Made by a program: the position numbers and the translations under genes. 64,000 bases of DNA from an uncultured Bacilli bacterium. GTDB lineage: Bacteria > Bacillota_I > Bacilli_A > RF39 > UBA660. The stretch lies in assembly GCA_934101225.1 (NCBI GenBank), contig CAKOQK010000001.1, positions 83,896 through 147,895 of the forward strand. Reading direction: 5' to 3'. This document shows, one piece after another, positions 26,157-34,018 of the stretch (the stretch's first letter is position 1; every line of letters begins with the position of its first letter). The notes under the pieces were generated by a model, which did no database searches, was not told where the DNA came from, and saw only the letters and a list, made by a program, of their open reading frames with translations.

Positions 26157-27335
26157 TTAATCATTATTTTTTCTTTTTTCTATAATATTAGCACTAGCAC
26201 CTGTCATAATTACATAATAGCTATTTAAAAAACTTATACTATATAATTCCATTAAAAGTATTACAATTATATATGAAAATAGAAAAATTGACGTGTCATC
26301 ATATAGCATTTTTTTATAATTATATATTATATACACAAAAATCCAATAATATAATATAAAGCCTATTAAACCATAGCAACTAAGTATTTCTAAAAAACCA
26401 TCATGCGAATATAATAAATAATATAATATATTACCATGAGTAGTATAATTTTTCATTGCAAATCCGTGTATACCCCAACCAAATACAGGTCTTTCTTTAA
26501 ATAATTCAAAAGCTAATTTTTTAAACGAATTTCTTTCATCTAATGAAGAATCTTCTTTACTATCATTAATTATTGAAGATATTCCACTTTCTATTCTATA
26601 TCCAATCGTTTTATATAAATATTTGTTGTTTAATATGGCAGTAAGGATAATTAATGATAAAATGCTCATAATAAGTAAGAACATCATTTTTTTTTCAATT
26701 CGCTTTCTTTTGTCAAATAATTGCATAAATAATGGTATAAGAATAGCTATAAGTATAGCCTTTCTTGCACCAGAAACAATTATTGCAAATGCAATATAAA
26801 AAAATAAGAAAAATTTGAGTATTTTTTTCTTTTTCATGCTTCTTTGCAACCACAAAAAAGAAGTCATCGCTAATGCACATACCGCTCCAAATTCGGCATA
26901 TGAACCATATAAGTTTCCACCTATACGTCTTATACCAATTAAATTATATTGATTTATTAATACATAAGTTATTCCTATTAATCCGCCTATCAAAAAGCCT
27001 TCCACAACTGTTCTTACATTTTTTTCCTCTTTTAAAAATGATGCTGATAACAACAATAATATTAAATAAGTAAATATTCTTATATACACATATTCAGGAT
27101 TAATCCTATTTATTGTATATGTAAGAGTAAATAAGCAAAAAAGAACAAAAATTAAATACCAAACAAAACCTTTATTAAAATTTATTTTTTTAATATTAAT
27201 TGTTAATGCAAATAAGAAAAAACAAAATAATAAATATATCATCATTGTATTTCGTGAAATTAGCGGATTTATTTGACAAAAAATTCCTATAAGTATTAGC
27301 AATAATTTCACAATATTTTCTTTTCTTATTTTCAT
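26157..27335 (-). CDS. wzy: Polysaccharide polymerase Wzy (O-antigen ligase/polymerase family)
   Basis: 392 residues, about 11 transmembrane helices and one large outer loop late in the sequence. Seen: SGARKAILIAILIPLF, and the loop ERPVFGWGIHGFAMKNYTTH...YSHDGFLEILSCYGLIG, the usual Wzy_C/O-antigen polymerase motif with G-W-G and S-H-(D/N). It should link repeat units on the outer face of the membrane. Wzx and Wzy together show a Wzy-dependent pathway. Confidence 0.9.
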   Translation of the reverse strand: MKIRKENIVKLLLILIGIFCQINPLISRNTMMIYLLFCFFLFALTINIKKINFNKGFVWYLIFVLFCLFTLTYTINRINPEYVYIRIFTYLILLLLSASFLKEEKNVRTVVEGFLIGGLIGITYVLINQYNLIGIRRIGGNLYGSYAEFGAVCALAMTSFLWLQRSMKKKKILKFFLFFYIAFAIIVSGARKAILIAILIPLFMQLFDKRKRIEKKMMFLLIMSILSLIILTAILNNKYLYKTIGYRIESGISSIINDSKEDSSLDERNSFKKLAFELFKERPVFGWGIHGFAMKNYTTHGNILYYLLYSHDGFLEILSCYGLIGFILYYWIFVYIIYNYKKMLYDDTSIFLFSYIIVILLMELYSISFLNSYYVIMTGASANIIEKRKNND

Positions 27336-27337
27336 TA

Positions 27338-28447
27338 TTATTCTCCTCTTATTTTCTCATAAAAATCAATATACTTTTTGCTCATATTATACATTGTAAA
27401 TGGGCTATTTCTAACGTTAATATTATTATTTTTGTAAATATAAATATTATTTATTGCTTTTGACATTTCATCAATATTTCCAAGCTTATATGTAATTCCT
27501 GCATCTTTTATTTGATCTAATATTTCCTTATGTTGTGGTATGTCAGACAATACCACTGGTAAGCTAGTAGCTAAAGCCTCAATAACACCATTCGGCAATC
27601 CTTCTGATTCGCTTGAAGACACAAAAAAATCTGATAATTGTAAGAATTTTTCAATTTGAGGCACTTTTCCATAAAAAATTATATTTTTATAGAAACTATA
27701 TTTTTCTTTTAATTCATTTAAAAGAAATCCTTCTCCTAATAGTAATAAAATACCATTACTTTCACTTTTTATAAACCCAAGTATTGTTTCTTCTATTCTT
27801 TTTCTTGGGATAAAACTCCCTGTTGATATAAATATAATTCTATCTTTATCAAAATTATATTTTTCTCTTAGTTTTTCCTTTTCATTTTTATCAATTTTTC
27901 TAAATTTTTCAATATCAATCCCATTTTGAATATAATACCAATTTTTTTGTGGATAATCATTTTTCATTTTTTCACAAATTGTTTTGGAACAGCATACAAC
28001 ATTTTTACATTTAAGTAGTGCATTTAAATGATAATGTAAAGCAATTATGCCTTTAAAAAAATTCATTCTTGTTAATATGTCATCTTTAGGATAATTACGT
28101 AACGTTATAATATGGCTAATTTTATTACTACTACAAATTTTATTACATAAACAATCAGGCTTAACCCCATAGGAATGAACTATGTCAATTTTATATTTTT
28201 TTAATTCTTTTAGTAGTTTCTTTTTTCCGGAAAACAAGAAAGTAACTCTGTTTAAATTTAAGCATTCTATTTTAATTCCATTTTTTTTATATTCACTTAT
28301 CATTGTATCATTTTTATCTTCTTTAAAAAGAGTGATTACGATACTACTTTCTTTATATTTCGAATTTTTTATTATATTTAAAGTTTGATTTGTTGGTCCA
28401 ACTCTTTTCAAGTCTGAAACAACATAAGCAATTTTTAATTTAGTCAT
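27338..28447 (-). CDS. Glycosyltransferase family 4 (GT-B)
   Basis: 369 residues, GT-B fold. Seen: N-terminal YVVSDLKRVGPTNQTLNIIK, IVHSYGVKPD, a C-terminal nucleotide-sugar domain with IFISTGSFIPRKRIEE, LLGEG and FVSSSESEGLPNGVIEALA (the E-x7-E motif). A retaining transferase of the EpsF/capsular type. Donor and acceptor are not predictable. The start overlaps the GT2 gene as ATGA. Confidence 0.92.
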   Translation of the reverse strand: MTKLKIAYVVSDLKRVGPTNQTLNIIKNSKYKESSIVITLFKEDKNDTMISEYKKNGIKIECLNLNRVTFLFSGKKKLLKELKKYKIDIVHSYGVKPDCLCNKICSSNKISHIITLRNYPKDDILTRMNFFKGIIALHYHLNALLKCKNVVCCSKTICEKMKNDYPQKNWYYIQNGIDIEKFRKIDKNEKEKLREKYNFDKDRIIFISTGSFIPRKRIEETILGFIKSESNGILLLLGEGFLLNELKEKYSFYKNIIFYGKVPQIEKFLQLSDFFVSSSESEGLPNGVIEALATSLPVVLSDIPQHKEILDQIKDAGITYKLGNIDEMSKAINNIYIYKNNNINVRNSPFTMYNMSKKYIDFYEKIRGE

Positions 28448-29292
28448 ACTCTTTTCCCAACTTTCATTCCAATAAATCTAGCTCCCATATCAGGTAAAAA
28501 TCTTAATAATACTTTAAAATTTTTATCTTCAATTGCTCTTTTAAGTACATATTTTGCAAGACCACCACCAGATTTATTTGTACCATAATTATCTAAATAA
28601 CTATTTTCTTTAAAGAATTTACCAGTAAGTTTATATCTAACATAAACTTCTTTTAATGTAAAATTATGTGAATGATAAACTACAGAATCAGAACAATATT
28701 TTATTTTATAGTCATTATTTATAATTTTATAAGCAATATACATATCCTCACTTATAGGTAATTTTTTTCCATCATAACCATTTAATTTTTTAAATATATT
28801 TGTATCAATAGCAGAACTTGCATCTGAAAAAAAGAAAGTTTTTAATCCTAATTTTGGTATATCTTCTTTTGATACAATTTTTGATTCACTAGGATAATTT
28901 GCTTCTCTAGTATATTTTTCTATATTATTATATTTTGTTATTTGTCTTGAATACGTAGCTACTATATTATTTTTTCCTATATCTCTAGTTAAATTATAAA
29001 GCCATAATTTGTCCTTTATTACTACATCTTGAGTAACAAAAACAACAATATCAGAATTGCTATCCATTGCTTCTTTTTCTCTAGTCAAACTATGAGAAAA
29101 TTCATTTCTCTTTATTTTTTTATATTCTATTTTATTTTGTAATAAGTATTTTTCTGTATTATCAGTGCTTTCAGTTAAAACATACCTTATCTTATTTATT
29201 TTAACTTTATCTTGCATAAGAAAAGATTTATATAACGCATCAATATGATTTTCCGCATTATATAAAGGAACTACAATGTCAATCCTTTTCAT
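28444..29292 (-). CDS. Glycosyltransferase family 2 (rhamnosyltransferase-like)
   Basis: 282 residues, GT-A fold. Seen: DIVVPLYNAENHIDALYKS, EFSHSLTREKEAM, the donor/metal motif VFVTQDVV (DxD-like position read TQD), FFFSDASSAID, and ISEDMYIAYKI, with the catalytic-base-type SED. The pattern NEFSHSLTREKA/TQD is typical of rhamnosyltransferases of capsule loci. Second gene of the operon. Confidence 0.9.
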   Translation of the reverse strand: MKRIDIVVPLYNAENHIDALYKSFLMQDKVKINKIRYVLTESTDNTEKYLLQNKIEYKKIKRNEFSHSLTREKEAMDSNSDIVVFVTQDVVIKDKLWLYNLTRDIGKNNIVATYSRQITKYNNIEKYTREANYPSESKIVSKEDIPKLGLKTFFFSDASSAIDTNIFKKLNGYDGKKLPISEDMYIAYKIINNDYKIKYCSDSVVYHSHNFTLKEVYVRYKLTGKFFKENSYLDNYGTNKSGGGLAKYVLKRAIEDKNFKVLLRFLPDMGARFIGMKVGKRV

Positions 29293-29309
29293 TAAATCAC
29301 ACTTCTTTC

Positions 29310-29987
29310 CTACTCAGCACCTTTTTTTAAAAATACTACTTTTATTGTTTTAAAAACACACTTAATATCTAATAACAATGAGGCATTATTACAGTAATAA
29401 TATTCTAAATTTAATCTTTCTTCATAGGTTAAATTAGATCTTCCATTACAAGCCCACCAACCTGATAATCCCGGTCTAACACTTTCATATATTTCATGAT
29501 TCCCATTATGAGCATCTAACTCTCCAATTACTAATGGTCTTGGTCCTATAAAAGACATATCTCCTTTAATAATGGAAATCAATTGAGGTAATTCATCTAA
29601 TGATGTTTTTCTTAAGATATTACCAATTTTAGTTATTCTTGGATCTTTAGATAATTTTTGATTATTTTTCCATTCTGTTTTATATGGTTCTTTTTTTATT
29701 AATTCTTTTAATACTTCATCCGCATTAGGTATCATACTTCTAAACTTATATAATTTAAATTCTTTACCATCTTTACCTATTCTAATTTGACTATAAAAAA
29801 TAGATGAAAAATCTTTATTAAGTATATACGATATTTTAATAATTATCGAAATAGGAATTAAAAACAAAATTCCAAATAATGACAAAATAATATCAAATAA
29901 TCTCTTAATTGTTAAATATAAATATTTCTTTATTTTAGACATACTAATAACATTAGACACTTCTTCAATACTAACTTCCTTATTCAT
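29310..29987 (-). CDS. Priming glycosyltransferase (undecaprenyl-phosphate sugar-1-phosphate transferase)
   Basis: Starts repeat-unit synthesis by moving a sugar-1-phosphate to undecaprenyl phosphate at the membrane. Seen: a TM/re-entrant helix IKRLFDIILSLFGILFLIP, SQIRIGKDGKEFKLYKFRSM, DPRITKIGNILRKTSLDELPQL (key DELPQ), MSFIGPRPLV, and RPGLSGWWACNGR. This is the short single-helix WbaP/EpsL type (225 residues). Start at ATG 29985-29987, with GAGG nine bases upstream; the upstream TTG is unlikely. First gene of the polysaccharide operon. Confidence 0.95.
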   Translation of the reverse strand: MNKEVSIEEVSNVISMSKIKKYLYLTIKRLFDIILSLFGILFLIPISIIIKISYILNKDFSSIFYSQIRIGKDGKEFKLYKFRSMIPNADEVLKELIKKEPYKTEWKNNQKLSKDPRITKIGNILRKTSLDELPQLISIIKGDMSFIGPRPLVIGELDAHNGNHEIYESVRPGLSGWWACNGRSNLTYEERLNLEYYYCNNASLLLDIKCVFKTIKVVFLKKGAE

Positions 29988-30028
29988 AATTCTCAACCTC
30001 TAACTTTTTTAAGTAAAGTATCGAATAC

Positions 30029-30057
30029 ATTATAACAAATATTGAAAATTTGTACAA
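30029..30057 (-). promoter_or_regulatory. Promoter of the polysaccharide biosynthesis operon
   Basis: TTGTAC (30052-30057), 17-bp spacer, TATAAT (30029-30034), about 40 bp before the first gene. Upstream lie a 12-bp palindrome and three direct repeats that may regulate it. Confidence 0.75.
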
Positions 30058-30083
30058 CGAATTGCCATAAATTCTCAATAATT

Positions 30084-30113
30084 TAATTTTGTATTCTACA
30101 TAATACAAAATTA
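30084..30113. repeat. Perfect 12-bp inverted repeat upstream of the polysaccharide promoter
   Basis: Arms 30084-30095 and 30102-30113 with a 6-nt loop; AT-rich, core TTTTGTATT/AATACAAAA. No T-run follows, so an operator is more likely than a terminator. It lies about 27 bp upstream of the -35. Confidence 0.6.
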
Positions 30114-30155
30114 TTAAAAATGATATTTTTGTATTCCAATAATCAATAAGTTTGC

Positions 30156-30209
30156 GACTTTTTCAAAGTAATCATACTGACTTTTCCGAAATGAAGCACT
30201 GACTTTTTC
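30156..30209 (-). repeat. Three direct repeats at 22-23 bp spacing
   Basis: On the plus strand GACTTTTTC (30156-30164), GACTTTTCC (30179-30187) and GACTTTTTC (30201-30209). The 2nd and 3rd copies share a wider word (CTGACTTTT-CGGAA-like). Spacing is about two helical turns. It sits between the pilus terminator and the polysaccharide promoter. Confidence 0.65.
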
Positions 30210-30240
30210 GGAATAAAAACATATTCTCTTATCACAATAT

Positions 30241-30263
30241 AAAAAAAGATAGATTTCTCTATC
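30241..30263 (-). terminator. Terminator of the pilus operon
   Basis: 6-bp stem GATAGA/TCTATC (30258-30263 with 30248-30253, loop 4 nt) followed on the minus strand by seven T, directly after the last sortase gene. Confidence 0.85.
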
Positions 30264-30267
30264 CAAA

Positions 30268-30825
30268 TCAACCTACCCTATTACATCTAATAGTTACTCT
30301 ACTTTTACTATCTTTAGTACAAGTATATAAAGTTAAATCAAAATTACTTTCAATCATTTCCCTAATTTCAGTAGGTTTAAGTATTTCAACTGCCTCTACT
30401 TCATAAACATATCTATTATTATTTATATCTCTAAAAATAACAGTATCCCCTTGTTTTAATTTATATAAATTACCAAAATGAGCCTTATAAGAATGACCAC
30501 AAATAACCAAATTACTATTTAAATTTCCATAATATAAAGCAGGACTTTTCCTTAAAGAGTTATATGAATAACCATTAGTTATAGGTAATAATAAATTTAA
30601 AGAAGGTATCTCTAAATACCCAATATATTCTTCATTATCAATAACCTTAATATCAAAATTATCATTATGAATAACTTCACTATCATTATTAATTAAATTA
30701 TTCATAGTATCCTTAACCATTTTTCTAGAACATATCTCTTCTAATTGAAAATAAAAATATAATAAAATAGATAAAGATAATAAAATAATTCCCATTAACA
30801 ATAATAATTTAGATATTCTATTCAT
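30268..30825 (-). CDS. Second pilus-locus sortase (housekeeping-like class)
   Basis: 185 residues with one N-terminal TM (about 7-27) and a sortase domain: YIGYLEIPSLNLLLPI, His in LVICGHSYKAHFGNLY, Cys in LTLYTCTKD, Arg in SRVTIRCNRV. No C-terminal TM, unlike class C enzymes. It is the last gene of the pilus operon and overlaps the minor pilin gene by eight bases. It probably anchors the finished pilus or its basal subunit to the wall. Confidence 0.88.
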   Translation of the reverse strand: MNRISKLLLLMGIILLSLSILLYFYFQLEEICSRKMVKDTMNNLINNDSEVIHNDNFDIKVIDNEEYIGYLEIPSLNLLLPITNGYSYNSLRKSPALYYGNLNSNLVICGHSYKAHFGNLYKLKQGDTVIFRDINNNRYVYEVEAVEILKPTEIREMIESNFDLTLYTCTKDSKSRVTIRCNRVG

Positions 30826-31696
30826 TATGTTCCTTATATTTATTATAAATAATACTTGATAATATAAGTATTATTCCACAACTACCTAAAATTACTACTA
30901 AATAATAATTATTGCCAGTTTGTACTAAAGTCTTAGTATTAGTAATAATAAAAGTATTATCTATTTCTTCATAAGTAGCAATATATCCTTTAGGAACAGT
31001 TAATTCTAATACATTATAATCACTTTTTTCTATATCTAACCAAGTATATTCCCAATTATTATCTTTACTTAATTTAACCTTATCTATTAATTCATTATTT
31101 TTATATAATCCTACTTCAACAGACTTAGGTAGCCTATTTAAATCATTTTTATTACTTAATGATTCATTCCAAACTTTTTTAACAGTAAGACTCATTAATC
31201 TTAAAATATCAGTTTTAGGTTTACTATTTATTTCATAAATAAATTTATTATCTTCTACTTTAGGAATAGTTAATAAATAAGAATTAATACTAGAATATCC
31301 TTTAACTTTATTAGTTTGCTTAACTAAATATAACCCTAAAGACAAATTGTCAAATGTGACCTTTCCATCTAAATCAGTTACTTTAGTATAAATAATTAAA
31401 TCATCACTTACACATAAATTAATTTTATCTGAAAGTTCCTTAGATTCTAAATTATCTAAAGACACATCACAATTAATATTATCAACATATTTATAAGTTA
31501 AATGATTATCTTCTTCTAAAACATTTGCAATCTTATATAAAGTTAATTCTACTCCTTCGATAGATTCATTATTCTCTTTATCAGTTAATACAATATTAAT
31601 TTTACCATTTACACTTAAGTCTACACTATAATTATTAGCAAATACATTAGTTGTAAATAACATTAATATTAACAATATAAATTTTAAATGTTTCAT
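30818..31696 (-). CDS. Minor (basal) pilin, Cna-B type, LVQTG sorting signal
   Basis: 292 residues. Seen: a signal peptide (to about VFA), a first domain with an E-box-like LGLYLVKQ, a Cna-B domain with LTVKKVWNE, EVGLYKNNE and YNVLELTVPKGY, and a C-terminal sorting signal LVQTG plus TM plus KEHNE tail. LVQTG differs from LPXTG and may direct it to a particular sortase. Start at ATG 31694-31696 with AGGAGG just upstream; it overlaps the class C sortase stop region by coupling. Confidence 0.85.
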   Translation of the reverse strand: MKHLKFILLILMLFTTNVFANNYSVDLSVNGKINIVLTDKENNESIEGVELTLYKIANVLEEDNHLTYKYVDNINCDVSLDNLESKELSDKINLCVSDDLIIYTKVTDLDGKVTFDNLSLGLYLVKQTNKVKGYSSINSYLLTIPKVEDNKFIYEINSKPKTDILRLMSLTVKKVWNESLSNKNDLNRLPKSVEVGLYKNNELIDKVKLSKDNNWEYTWLDIEKSDYNVLELTVPKGYIATYEEIDNTFIITNTKTLVQTGNNYYLVVILGSCGIILILSSIIYNKYKEHNE

Positions 31697-31697
31697 A

Positions 31698-32561
31698 TTA
31701 CCTCCTAAAATAATCTTTTCCATTAGGATATAGACACTTTTTAAATATCATATTATTAGATTTCTTAACTGGTTTAATTACAATAATTAATATTAATAGT
31801 ATTATTATAGGTAATGTTAAAATAGGTATTACTATTAGCTTATTTATTTTAAATCCTTCTGTACTTATATAAAATTTATTAATATTATTATCTACTCTTA
31901 CTCCTCTTACTAATAATCTATGCGTATTAATTCCATAAGGAGTACAAGTAATTAAAGTTACATAATCTTTATCTTTAACATTCATGAGTTCTTTAATATT
32001 ATTAGGTTTAACTATTGATATTTTATCTACTTTGTAAGTTAAAGCCTCATCAAGTACAATAATTTTAAATGTATCTCCTACCTCTAACTTATCTAAATCA
32101 GAAAATAATTTAGCTGATGGAAGTCCTCTATGAGCTGATAAAACACTATGGGTACTAATTCCGCCTATTGGAAGACTAGTTCCTTCAACGTGTCCTACAA
32201 AACTGTTTAATGTATCATTACTAGTTCCATGATAAATAGGTATTTCAACTCTAATTTTATCTATAGATAAATACCCCATCATTCCTTCATCATTTACATT
32301 AAGAATATTTTCATAATTCTTTATTTCCTTATAATCTATTAAAGGATCACTTAATTTAGATAAATCTTTATTATATTTAATAGCGTTATCTTTTATTTCT
32401 TTAAATTTATTAAAATCATAGCTATCAATTATATTTTCATAATTATAAATAGTTTTAGATCCCATTTTTTCATTATAATAATTACTTAAAGTAGGATAAA
32501 AGAGGGTTAAAAGTCCTATGAAAAATAGTATTATCATAATTATAGTATTTCTTTTATTCAT
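31698..32561 (-). CDS. srtC: Class C (pilus-polymerising) sortase
   Basis: 287 residues: N-terminal TM, sortase domain, C-terminal TM and basic tail. Seen: the lid region LSDPLIDYKE (DP-x lid of class C), IPIYHGTS, GTSLPIGG, His in LSAHRGLPSA, Cys in TLITCTPYG, Arg in THRLLVRG. The last three motifs are the class C signatures. Joins pilin subunits by lysine isopeptide bonds. Confidence 0.95.
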   Translation of the reverse strand: MNKRNTIIMIILFFIGLLTLFYPTLSNYYNEKMGSKTIYNYENIIDSYDFNKFKEIKDNAIKYNKDLSKLSDPLIDYKEIKNYENILNVNDEGMMGYLSIDKIRVEIPIYHGTSNDTLNSFVGHVEGTSLPIGGISTHSVLSAHRGLPSAKLFSDLDKLEVGDTFKIIVLDEALTYKVDKISIVKPNNIKELMNVKDKDYVTLITCTPYGINTHRLLVRGVRVDNNINKFYISTEGFKINKLIVIPILTLPIIILLILIIVIKPVKKSNNMIFKKCLYPNGKDYFRR

Positions 32562-32613
32562 ATTACTTTAACCTCCTTCAATCTTTACTATAATATCTTT
32601 ACTATATTAATTA

Positions 32614-34002
32614 TTATAAATTTTCTTTATATAATCTTAATTTTGTAACTAATACTAATCCACAAATAAGCACTAATGATAAACCGCCTGTAATAAACAT
32701 TTTAGTACCTATTCCACCTGTTTCTGGTAGTTCTGATCCTGTATAGTTAATTACTTTAATTTCAGCTATTTCATAAGATGAACTATTTGTTTTTCCATTA
32801 ATTTGAATATCTACTGGACTTGTTAATTTATTATATCCTTCTGGACTAACTACTTCTAATAATTTATATGAATCTTTATCTAAACCTTCAATTGTAGCGT
32901 GTCCTACTTTAATTGTTGCACCAATTTCACTTCCAGTAGCAACTCTATAAGTATTACTTGCTTCATCTTTTAAAACTACTTTTATTTCATTACCATTTTT
33001 ATCTAATAATTTAAATTCAGCACCGGTTAATTCAACACCTTCTTTATTAGTTTTAACTAGGTTAAATAAATATGTATAAGTTGTTGTTTTACTTTTATCA
33101 GTTGCAATTTTATCTCCATATTCTAAATATGTTTCGTTAACATTACCACTACCAGCAACAACAGCATCATTATTTAATGTTGCAGTATAATAAACATCTA
33201 TATTAGTATTTTTAGGTTGTTTAAGAATAAATTCATTATTAAATTCTACTACAAATGTATAACCTGTAACATCAGTTTTAACTATATAGTTAGCACTATC
33301 TACAACTTCATCACCAATTTTAACTACTACTGAATTAACATTAAATGTTAAACCTTTATCCATAACATCATATAATACATAATTTCCATATCCAGCACCA
33401 GTTGTTATTGTAGTCTTATAATTAATAGTACTTCCAATCATATCATCATTTTCTTTACCATAAGTTCCAGTACTATTTTCTAATACATTTTTATCTACAT
33501 TAGGATTTAATGTATTCTTTTCATTAATTATTGCACTAGGATTAGTTGTAGTTAAATGAAGTAATGCTCCTACTGATGAATCTACTAAGTAGTATCCTAA
33601 TTCTAAATTATCAAATTTAACAGATGTAGATATTGCTTTTTTAGTCATACTTGGAGTAATATTATTATCTTTTGCATATTTATATGCTGCTTCAGCAAAC
33701 TCTTTAGCTTTTGCCTTATCTACCCCATCTTTCCAAACATAATATTTATCCCCATTTTCATTTTTTACTTCTAAATAATCAGTTGCTTCATCTAAAAATG
33801 CTTTCCACTCGTTTGTTGCTCTATAAATATAATGATTATTAACTTTATCATAAGTTTCTAAATCTAATACTTTATAGATATTATAACTTTCATTAACAAT
33901 TGCTTTGTTAATTGTTATTGTACCTTTTTCTGCCGCACTAACATTTACAATAGAAAGCACTAACATAAATAACATACAAATAAGTCTTTTTATACTTTTC
34001 AT
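32614..34002 (-). CDS. Major pilin (backbone subunit), LPETG
   Basis: 462 residues. Seen: signal peptide ending VSAA, an N-terminal domain ending in LELGYYLVDSS, a pilin-motif region NPNVDKNV whose Lys is a probable isopeptide donor, a fimbrial isopeptide-formation D2-type domain (GSTINYKTTI...YVLYDVMDKGL), a Cna-B domain (FNLVKTNKEGVELTGAEF, KLLEVVSPEGY), then LPETGG, TM and a short basic tail. This is the typical backbone pilin next to a class C sortase. Confidence 0.92.
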   Translation of the reverse strand: MKSIKRLICMLFMLVLSIVNVSAAEKGTITINKAIVNESYNIYKVLDLETYDKVNNHYIYRATNEWKAFLDEATDYLEVKNENGDKYYVWKDGVDKAKAKEFAEAAYKYAKDNNITPSMTKKAISTSVKFDNLELGYYLVDSSVGALLHLTTTNPSAIINEKNTLNPNVDKNVLENSTGTYGKENDDMIGSTINYKTTITTGAGYGNYVLYDVMDKGLTFNVNSVVVKIGDEVVDSANYIVKTDVTGYTFVVEFNNEFILKQPKNTNIDVYYTATLNNDAVVAGSGNVNETYLEYGDKIATDKSKTTTYTYLFNLVKTNKEGVELTGAEFKLLDKNGNEIKVVLKDEASNTYRVATGSEIGATIKVGHATIEGLDKDSYKLLEVVSPEGYNKLTSPVDIQINGKTNSSSYEIAEIKVINYTGSELPETGGIGTKMFITGGLSLVLICGLVLVTKLRLYKENL

Positions 34003-34018
34003 TCTCTTTTTTCCTTTC

